Shown here: piece after piece, positions 1-10,700 of the stretch | Layout: each line of letters opens with the position of its first letter | Numbering within the stretch: position 1 is the first letter of the stretch | Assembly: GCF_032362555.1 (NCBI RefSeq) | Contig: NC_083513.1 | Span: 124,001-188,000, forward strand | Direction of reading: 5' to 3' | DNA: 64,000 nt | DNA from: Amyelois transitella | Taxonomy: Eukaryota > Arthropoda > Insecta > Lepidoptera > Pyralidae | The notes under the pieces: generated by a model | What the model was told of the DNA's origin: nothing | The model's database searches: none | Seen by the model: the letters and a program-made list of their open reading frames with translations, nothing else | Position numbers and translations under genes: made by a program

Positions 1-3000
1 GGCGGCCGTGTGACCTACGAACGATTCGATATCATTTCGTCTTCATTCATTCAGCCGAGAGGACTATTCATCTTTTTTTTTATAATGGACTCCATTTTTT
101 CCATTCTGCTTTTCTGGCGACAAATCGTTCAAAGAAGAAAAATTCTGTAGCACAATCTCCTGATGATGCAAAATTATGTACTCAAATCGTTCGTAGGCCA
201 AACGACTGTCGGAGAACAGCTTCAGACTCGACCGGAGGACCTTCAATCGCTTCCTGACGATGTCATTTTGTCAATCTATTTATATTATGGAATAAATGTC
301 TGTATTTGTTCTGCGGGAATTGGATTATTTTAGTATATTGTTATTAATTCTGAGGGGTAAATTTAGGACCACCATTTCAAAATATTTATAAGTGTGTTAA
401 AATGCGATAGATAATAGAACCTTCACACATTGGTTTCCAATCTCAGTAGAGTACTGTGGCAGTCCACCCGCGCCCACGATCGCCTCACAGTAAATCTCGA
501 TTCCAAACTGTTATTTACAATAAATAAGTACACGAAAATTTCCACAAACTGGTTGAAAACACGCGGTGCAGTCCCGTCTCAACCCCGCAGACCATCACCG
601 TATTGACATCGCCACATAAACTAGTCTAATTGACTCAGCGGAGTAGAAAGATTATTATAAAAGAATTCTAACTACCCTACCAAACCAATTAGCGTAAATA
701 TGTAGCGATGAATAGGTAAGTCCGCTTCCTCCATCCTTCATCAAGCTAACATTATAGGACGTAATCGCACAATACCCCACCGTATGTTTTCACCGTTATA
801 CATTATTCAAACTTTGAATTAAAAATATCCTTATGTAAATAAATGTGTCTAGTTAGAAAAAAAGGATAGTATAAACATACCGAGGAAAACTAATACATAT
901 AAAAGTCACTGCCAATTTGTCGTTGACGTCGAGTCATCGGCAGACGTTTGGCTCGCTTCCCGCTCGAGCTGTGCTAGGAACGTGGCCATATTTAGAAAAT
1001 TATAATTGTATGTTTATTATTCAGCGATTGTTATTCATAAAAAATCAGATATATAGTTGAGGCATAAAATTAAATTCTTGAGTTTAAAGCAAGCGATCAC
1101 TTTCCTAGCACAACTACGATGGGAAACTAGCTATCGCCGCGCGCCGGCTGTCAAATTAATATTACTCCACTACACCATCAAGTAAAGAAGTCTTCATATA
1201 ACTTTAGGAACATTTCCTATGAAAATTATATAGACTTTTGTACTTGACTGTACGTGGACATGGCGTTGCCGGAGTGTGGCGAATCCTTCAAAGGGCGGGC
1301 TTCATGTTTTATGGAATCTTTTTGGACAAACGTGGGACCGGGAAATTTTGCAACAAACCACGAGTTTTCACAGAGATCCCATAAACATGTAGCCCGATCC
1401 TGGAGTGCTCTGTGGAATTGGTTCCTCAAGCGTCAACATACACGTCTATCAAACCCGTTTCACTCAAAACCGGCAAGACGAATCTTTCTCCTACAATATA
1501 GAGTATTCCATTAACCGTGAGACATTATGGTCTACGTAGAAAGATAATAAATCGATTCGGCGGTTCCGAAATTCCTTGGACAAACTAGATAAAAAGTGAA
1601 ACGCTTGTGAACCAATGTCACAGAATACTTAATGGCGGAGCCTGGACGCACGCTTTATATTTGTATCAAGACCTGATCTGAGACTTTTGACCACTGTTAA
1701 GAAAAATTGCAGATGGAAATGTTACAGAGGTCAAGTGCAGAGAAAGTTCAGTTAAGTAACTTGATACTCCGTACCGATGGGAACACTACGTTGTTTGCTT
1801 TGACACGACATAATGTTCAAATAATATTACCATTTTAAATATTTCCCTTCTGAATTTTGTGATTTAGCGTGAGTCCTGACTTCGCCACAGATAAACAGTC
1901 TAAATAAATGCAAACCGCATCAACATTATTGCGAACCATACGTTACATTACATTTATAAATACAAAATACGTTATATTCTGGAAATATCTGGAAAGTAAT
2001 CTACAGTTTATATTTCAGAAGCGCGCCGGAGGTCGGGGCTCGGTACTAGTTTATATACATCGAATAAGTTCATACGTTGTCTGACCAAACGATACTGATT
2101 TGGCGATACAAATACAACTACGGGGTCTGCCGTGATCTCTGAAACACAACACACTTGTGATAACTGATTTACAACGATGTTGCTTTTGGCAGCCACCACG
2201 AAAGAACATACAATCTGGAGACCAAACTCTTAAAACATAAAGATCTGAATGACCATGTTTGGAGATGTTCCATCTCTTTCTGATTAGGACAATTAGAAAG
2301 AGATAGTTTATATTTCTTATTGGTGTTATAAAAAATATACAGAGGGGCTCGAAAAATAATAAGATGAATTTTGTAAAAGAGAACTTCCAGATAGTATGTG
2401 GTTCCACAACAACCACAAAAAATCCCTGTTGGCAATGACTTTTCGCCTGCCAAACACGAGGCTCTGACTATAGCCGTCTTTTAGAAGTCGGAGCATCAGT
2501 TTTAGAGCTCACGGCGAGACTTATCCTAAGTATAAATTCCGACATTGTATATTGGTAAAAATAACGAACTTAAAAACTGACGAACCTACATCGGCGGCGG
2601 CCGCGTCTCTCACTAGCGACATCTCGCGAGAAACATTCAAGTTTATTTCCTCTTGGATACATTTAGTACTGAACACACCGATCAATCTTGATTTTTGTGT
2701 TATCGCCACGCTTATTTCAAGAAAACGGATATGGAAGAAATGATTCAAAGGCGACGGCGAACACATCGACGGACGTACAATGCGACGCATAGAAAAGAAT
2801 ACCACTTTTGAACGTCTCTACGACACGAATGATATACTTTTCAACTGGGGCACTGTAAATTATAATGTAAGGTTAAGAAAATTATTTCTTTTTGAAAACA
2901 TTGAAGAGAGTGCGGGGCGCGGCCGGCGACCTAGCGACTACACTACCGGCGTAACCTTACACCGCCCTACACGTACAGTCTGCTACAAAACTTTATTCAC

Positions 3001-4787
3001 AATATATGTAAAAAGTTATCAAAATATGTGGATGAACTTTTGTGAGCAGACCGTACACACAATATCAGACGGTTGCGGCCGACAGCTTGCTTGGTTGCTT
3101 CCAAATCTGGTGATTCACTCAAAACCGGTGAAATGTGACATGTTTCGCTTGTTCAGAGTAATTCATCAAATTTGTTCACTGGGGGTTAATGCGCGGGAAC
3201 ATTTATTGTCTATCCAAACCACTAATTACTATTATATATAGTATTCGTTGTATGTTGGCATTGCTAAGTATGATTTTGTAGGTCTATTGGCACGACATAA
3301 CAATTAGACTTTATTTTAATATGCTGGATGTTTGATGATGCATTTGCCAAATTTTCAATTAGATATTTAATACCCTTTCTTCTCAATATTTGAATTTTAC
3401 AACCTCGTGAGTTTAATAGCAGACGTCATGCCGTATAATCATTTTCAAAGGTAAATATCAAGTAAATTACATTAGTTTTGTAACCGAGTGGTACCGATCA
3501 ATCCGCCATTTTACGTTCCCTTTAACTAATCAAACATGGCGGATGGATTTCATAATTTGAATAAATTCCCGATCTAACCACCACAGTATTTAGAGCAACC
3601 TTTCACCGGTTGTAGCGGGGTTATTCACAAACGTCAAGAAGACATTGCTTATCTTGCCTCTCACTCCTACTCTGAGGCCAAAAAGACAGAAAGAGAGTTA
3701 TGATAATATGCATTTTCAACGTTCGTGAGAAAACCCTCTACGACCAACTGCTGACCGCTTCCGATAGTCGAGTGGGCGACAAATAATAATTATTAATTTA
3801 CTATCTAACTACTTAAACGAAAGGTAAGCGAAGCGTTAGCCCGGAGTCGCGGGTCCGTCACCACATTCCACAGATGTTGCAATTTCTAAGAAGAAAACGA
3901 AACTATTAATACTTTTTAGAGTTTTAAAGGGATACACGCCTTGAATAGAGTATACTGTGGACGGACCCGCTTTTTATACAATTACACTGACCTCACGATG
4001 AAATCCGGACGAATGCCTTATGAAGGCGAGCGAATCGCAACAAAAATTGTCAATTTTTTGAGTAGTTGCAATTATTTAAGAAGAATTCTAAGCATAGGTA
4101 AAAAAGTAAATAAATTTGATACAACTTTTTTAGGAGGTAAATAAACAAATTTTGCCTTCGTACTTACTACGTAGTGCTATTTAGTTTCAACGTCTGAAAT
4201 TAGAACATTACGTATCGCAACTCGCTCGATCCCACAGACATTCTCGTTCTGGTTCTGAGAGATCGTTTCCATGTTAGTTGTATATTTCACGGATTACATT
4301 CGCAAAGTTAAAGACGATACTTTTTACAGAGAAATGCAACAAAAGCATGAAAAAGACCACTGATCTCACGCGGACTATTTTTACGCGTTACATTATTATG
4401 CGAAGTTCTGCGCAGATGCGGAAGTAAGGTAGGGGCACTCGTTTTGACGAGCGCTCATCATACTTTCAAAATGTTGTGTGGAAACTGTGTGCACAATGAG
4501 CGCCCGTTAACCACGCGCGTTCAACAAAATGATACGTGATGCGACATTATTACTAAAAAAAGGTTGTTTAATGGAAATATCTTAAATTAACAATTGAAAA
4601 TCAATTTGCAATTACAGAGAGTTTGAAACAACACCTGGACGAGAGCTCACAAACTTTTGACTTCAGTTGGTCATTACATATAAGAAACGCGCGCGCAAAG
4701 ACGAGTTTATACAGAGTAAGATGTACCGTGTGACGGGAATCGATTGGAGCGTGGAGGATTCCGATACAGCTGCGAGAAGTGCCGGCC
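1..4787. other. No recognised gene; region downstream of rasputin
   Basis: No open frame here reads like a known protein and none joins neighbouring frames through convincing splice sites. Rasputin ends at 4788 on the minus strand, so part of this stretch is probably its 3' UTR. A minus-strand AATAAA (plus-strand TTTATT) occurs near 2992-2997 and another near 1011-1016, but I cannot tell which, if either, is used. A GC-richer patch lies near 2905-2975. I saw no interspersed repeat that I could assign to the families found elsewhere in the window. Confidence 0.4.
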
Positions 4788-7700
4788 CTAGCGGCGGTAG
4801 GCGCCGCGCGCGAAGGGCCGCTGCGAGGAGGGCGGGCGGCGCCGCTCGCGCTCGCGTTCGCGCCCGCGCGTCTTCTTCTCCTCCACGTTCAGCTTCACGC
4901 CCTCCGGGTTGTCCGCCGGGAAGTACAGCGGCTGTGGGGGGAACCAACAGATTATTATATACATGTCGCTTGCGTATTTCACAACTCCACATTGTACACA
5001 ATCCATGACAAGTATCCACACCAAATGAATGCCCACTCGACGATACTGGGTTGCCTTTTCATTCAATTGCATTTGATCTTGTCAAATGTAAACATGCAGC
5101 AGTGCTAAGACAAAAATTGTAAAAATCCCACGGTCAGTACGTCAAAGGAATGTGGTGTGTAATTATTTATGTAAGTATTTTTGTAATTATTAAAGTACGC
5201 ATGAAATAAATATTTTTTGTAAAATATTTATTTATATTATTTTAACGAAATTTATGTAAACAAACTTGGTTTTATTTTCAAGCTTGCTATATAAAGATAA
5301 AATTTCACAATTAAGTAGTGTTTCCGTAAAGGCGGGTGTGTGTGTGTGTGAGAGAGAGAGAGTGGGCAGCACGCACCGCGGCGTTGAGGCAGTCGCGCGC
5401 GGCGGCGGCGCTCTCGTAGGTGATGAACCCGTAGTTGGGGTGCCGCGGCGCGCCCGCCGCCGCCTTGCTGTGCACGCGCAGCTCCGCCACCGCGCCGAAG
5501 CGCGAGAACACCGCGCGCAGCTCCTCCTGCGCAATCAATGGCCGCCGCCCACGGGTTATTGCTTATTCTGAACCTCTACGATCTCTTTCCACTTGCCACA
5601 ATCACTTTCCTTCGCTTCTTCCACATTCATAAGTTTTTTCGTGCAAGCTTAATTTCTACTAAATAATGAAATAACTCATTTACTATATATAATAACTGCC
5701 ACGGCAAAGAATTCTAGGTAATAATTTAAAAAAATCTATAAAATATTTCTCCAACTATTTCAAATACAATCATAAATTTTACGTCTGTCTTATCCACACC
5801 TACAACATAATTATCACTATTTAACTGAATCTGTGTAATTTGCCCCATATGTATATATGGGACAAATTACACAGATTATTTTACTTATGTTATGAAGGGT
5901 CATTAAATAATGAGTAATTACCTCTGTGGCGGAGTGCGGCAGGTTGCCCAGGAACAGCTGCTGCGAGTCGGAGTAGCGGCGCGCGCCCGCGCCCGGCGCT
6001 CCGCCTGCGCCTGCGCCGCTCACCGCCTGCGGGGCCGCGGTCTCCGCTGTAACGGGAGGGTGATGTGAGCTTGTTACATGCGTAGGTAACTTTGTTCGTT
6101 TGTCATATCTTCACGTGTCACCTTCTGAACCAATCTTCTTTAAATTTAGCATATGCATAATTAATGGGCTGCAGAACGACATAGAGTACTTTTCATACAT
6201 GCATACATATGATCACGTCTATATCCCTTGCGGGGTAGACAGAGCCAACAGTCTGGAAAAGAATGGCCACATTCAGCTATTTGGTTTAATGATAGAATTG
6301 AGATTCGAATAGTGACAGGTTGCTAGCCTGCCGCTTAAAAAATAATCCCAAGTTTGTGAACCTATCCCTTAGTCGCCTTTTACGACATCCATGGGAAAGA
6401 AATGGAGTGGTTCTATTCTTTTTTTGTATTGGTGCCGGGAACCACAGGGCACCACACTTTTCATCCTGGTAAAAAAAATATAGTTCCGTGAGATTAGCAA
6501 ACACTTTTATGGTTGGTGCTAAATGCTAATCGTGAATTGACGAAATTGCGGATAAAAGCTAAGATGCTGATAAGGTTAAGGAAAACAAGGAACCCTGCAG
6601 ATTCACGCATCTAAATCGTGTCTCTCACGCATCACGCATCTAAAATTGTTTTACTAAAACGCCACAGTGTCCCTGTCGGTGTCCGCGCTGCGGGCGGGCG
6701 CGTGGGGACGAAGCTGTGTGCTCACCGTGGTAGTGCGGGCGGGGCGGCGCGCGCGCAGGCGGCGGTGCGTCCGGTCGCGCGGGCGGCGCGGCGCCCGACT
6801 TCAGCAGGTTGGCGTACGTCTTCGGCTCGGGCGCCGCCGGGGCTGCGGGCACAAACCATACTGTTATTTGTTGGTTCCATGTCGGATATACCCCCACATG
6901 TCTTGACTTAGTATTTCATTTTTATTTTATTTTATTGAATAACCAACAGCGTAAACATTCAGTTTAACAATTTAATAATAGGCAAAAAACAAGGCCAATA
7001 AAAGCTCCCTATCTATCTTTACAATTAAATCAATACATATTATGCACTTACTTAAAAGATACATAGTAGTTTAAATGTAAAAATTTCAGTTTTTTTAATA
7101 AACTTTTGCAGGGTAGACAGAGCCAACAGTCTTAAAAAGGCTGATAGAACCGCGTTCAGCTGTGGTAAAATTTTGGTTCAAATAGTAACATCCATGGAAA
7201 AGAAATGGAGTAGTCCTATTCTTTTTTATACTAGTGCCAGGAACCACAGAACATGCATATTGCCTAAAGTGGGACCAATTGTGTCGTCATAGTAGCAAAC
7301 CTATGTATCGTAATAAATCATTTCAGACACAATAATACTTACATACATAGGTATTGTATACCTATTTCAATACTATAACTAATCTCTTCACATCGATATT
7401 GTGATTAGTGTAAAGTTAATGTAGTTACCAGCGGGCGGCGGAGTCTCGGGCTGCGGCGCGGGCTCCGGCTCGGGCTCTACCTCGCGCTCGCTGGACACCT
7501 GCGATATGCTGCTCGCTGCAACACACAAATCGTTCACATTATTGCATGCATACGTATAGTCACGTCTGTACCCCTTGCGGGGTAGACAGAGCCAACAGTC
7601 AGACTGAAAGGCTACGTTAAAGTTACTACTTGGTAAAAGCTATACTGTATGAAACTTACGACATCCATGAAAAAAAAGATGGGGTAGTTCTAATCTAAAG

Positions 7701-10700
7701 TATTGGAAAAACCAATTATTTTTATGCTTCATTTTCTCTCTAGAAATGAAAAGCCTTGAGTTTATTCTGTATTTGCGTAATTTGTGAAAAAATTAAATAT
7801 AAATCCCCAAAAATTTTGTTCGCGCGACATTCAATTCGCTGATTCCTTGCTCGAATTCTCGCTGCTGTTAGCTGACTCTCTGCCTGTATCTCCACTGCTA
7901 TTGGCTTAATCTTTGGCTGTGCGTTCGCTGCTATTGGCTAGCGTCGTATGACGTCATAAGTGTGAAGAGACTGCCGACTCACCCTGCGTGTTGGCCCGCG
8001 GCCGGTTATCGTCATGCGGATGTCCGTTGAGGTGCGGCGCGGGGGCGGCCGGGGCTGCGGCGGGCGCGGCGGCGGCGGGGGCCGCGGGGGGCGCCGCCGG
8101 GGCAGCGGCCGCGGGGGCCGGGGTCGCCGCTGGCACCGGGGATGTCGCCGGCTGGGGAGAAAGATATTGTTAATCTTAGGTATTTATTCCGTAGATCTGA
8201 TGAGTGCTTGTTCAAAATAAACAAACCAAATAATGTGATCATATACTTTTATTATTCCAATTGTTGGCGAGCTAGAGCCAATTCTATTAGTTATACTTTA
8301 CTTCTTTAAATTTATTACAAAATAACAATATGTACTTATATTAAAATAAGTACCCAAATAAAAGTGTCTTAAAAATGTTTAAAAAAATTAAAATAATTGG
8401 TTGTTGGACTGTTCAACTTAAAGATTCTTTTAAGCGACGGGCTAGCAGCTAGCAACATGCCACAATCTGATTCTGAATTCCATTACTTAGCCACCCACCT
8501 AAATTAAGCCTTTGATAAATTTCATGACTATGAGCTAAGCTATGTCAGCAAACTGAATGGGCAGGCCTCATCTCACGAAGGGTTGATGGCCGATACCAAA
8601 ATGTCTGACATGTCTTTTGAGACCTCATACCAGTAGGACGGGCTCCCGCGAGATGGACCGATGATCTGGTGAAGTCCACGGTGAATCGATGGATGTGGAT
8701 GCAGGTCATCTCCAATAGAGCGAGTTGGAAGTCATTGGGGGAGAACTGTTATATATTCAGCAATAGATGTCCTACGGGTGAAATGATGACATGTCTAGTG
8801 TAAGACATAAGTCGCGATAAGTGCATTTTACTGACCAGCTGCGCGGGCTGCGCAGGCGGCGCGGGCGGCGCGGGGAAGCCGTGCGGCGGGAAGGCGGGCA
8901 GCGGCGGCGGGAAGCAGCTCGCCGCGCCCTCCTCCTCCTCGCCCTCCGAGCGCCCCGACCCCGAGCCCTCCTCGTCGGAGAACACTATGTCCTGCGACAA
9001 TCGTCCACAATTAAAATATACAACTTTCGTATGTGATCTCAATGAATCCCAAATAATATTATGAATGTTTCATTTTGGTTGCTTTGTTTGTTAACTCTTC
9101 ACGGGTTATCTATGCAGACGGAAATTTTACCCTTTTGTCTTTGAAATACCAAAAAGTTAACCTAAACGCCAATAGCACCTTATTAATTTGAGGTGTGGAA
9201 TAAACTGTCTGCGTCTATATTCCCAAATAAGTACTGTTCGTGAAAATTCAAAAGTAAAATAAAGTATTCAAAAGTAAAATATAGCATGTAACTTCATCTT
9301 CATCGTCACATACCATCAGGTGAGATTGCAGACAAATGCCTTACCCACTACTGAATTTAAAAAAAAAGAAGATTAGAATACCTGGTAACGGAAGATATCA
9401 TTGTGCACGTAGTACTTCTTGGGCGTCTGCGCGGCCAGCACGAAGGTCTGCGTGAACCTGCGCATGGGCGCGCCGCCGTTGCTGAGCTCGCCCGTCACCT
9501 GCACCACCACGCCGTTGCCCAGCGTCGCCTGCGCGTCCACCTGACACCACATTCCGAATATAATACTACTTATTTGCAACCAATAAAGAGTTACTTGCAC
9601 CGGTAGCGTAGCACGCGCGACGCCGTGAAAAAATATAGCTGTCCCGTTTAACGTTATAATAAAAACCGAAACAGCGATAGTTTTTCGTGCGATGAAAACG
9701 GCTTCGCGTGTGCCATGTTATGGGGGCTGGTATACATTAATAGAATAACAGATACATTAATACATACATACAAATAATAACGTCTATACGCATTGCGGGC
9801 TAGACAGAGCCAACAGACAAGACTGATAGGCCACGTTCAACTGTTTGGATTAATGATAAAAGTGAGATTCAAATAGTAATCTCAAAACCCACAGCGTCGT
9901 TAAACGGTCACTGCATATTTTTATAACCCGAAAACATCTTTCCCCTTAAAAAATCCTAAGTCATACCGACCTGGCTGATCTTAGCATGGCAGTCGCGGAA
10001 GTTCAGCTGCTGGATGCGGTTGTGGATCTGCTTCTGGCCGACCACGGGCAGCGTCTCGCGGTTGGGCGCGTCCAGCCCGCCGTGCACGAACGACGAGTAG
10101 TTGTTGTAGAACCTGCTCACAACAGCGTGGGGTTAAACTTGGATATTATATTGCCTCTTGTTCGCTAACTTCGCGTGTCGAATTTATGACGTTAAATAAG
10201 AGGGCCACACTGAAAATATCAGGAATAAATAAGACTAAAATCTGTCTTTGGTGTACGAAATGTAAATATATTCGAAACACAATAAATTTTTGAAATTAAA
10301 ATAAAAGTGAAAAATAATAATTTCATTTGTCGGTGGGGAAAATAGAGCTTACTCGGGAACATTCTTTTCCTTCTACTGGACTGGTCTGCCAAAAACAGCA
10401 GTAACACAAAACAATGTCGATGCTGCTCGCAAACTAATAATGGAAGAAAGACATGTGACAAACAACTAAATCGCGCTTCTATCAGCATTAGTATGGCGGC
10501 CATTCAACTATTTTACACGAAGAACTGGGTGTCAAAAAGTTAGTTTCCCGCTGGGTGCTACATCGGAATAAAAGTCGGCTGGTGTTAGTTGGTGTCGGCC
10601 TACAACTCTACGATGGTTCATAGAATGGAGCTCAAATGCAGTGTACAACATCGTCTCTGATGATGAATCATGGCTTTATTCATATGAGCCGGAAAGGAAA

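Noticed and set aside
1254..1514. An 86-codon open frame on the plus strand.
   Set aside because: No recognisable domain, no splice partners, composition like intergenic DNA, and an overlapping frame of similar length on the other strand.
2780..3241. A 153-codon open frame on the plus strand.
   Set aside because: The longest frame in the left flank, but with no domain, no consistent codon preference and no neighbouring exon; treated as chance.
4667..5108. Arg/Ala-rich frames on the plus strand.
   Set aside because: They are shadows of the last rasputin exon (4931-4788) extended into intron sequence.
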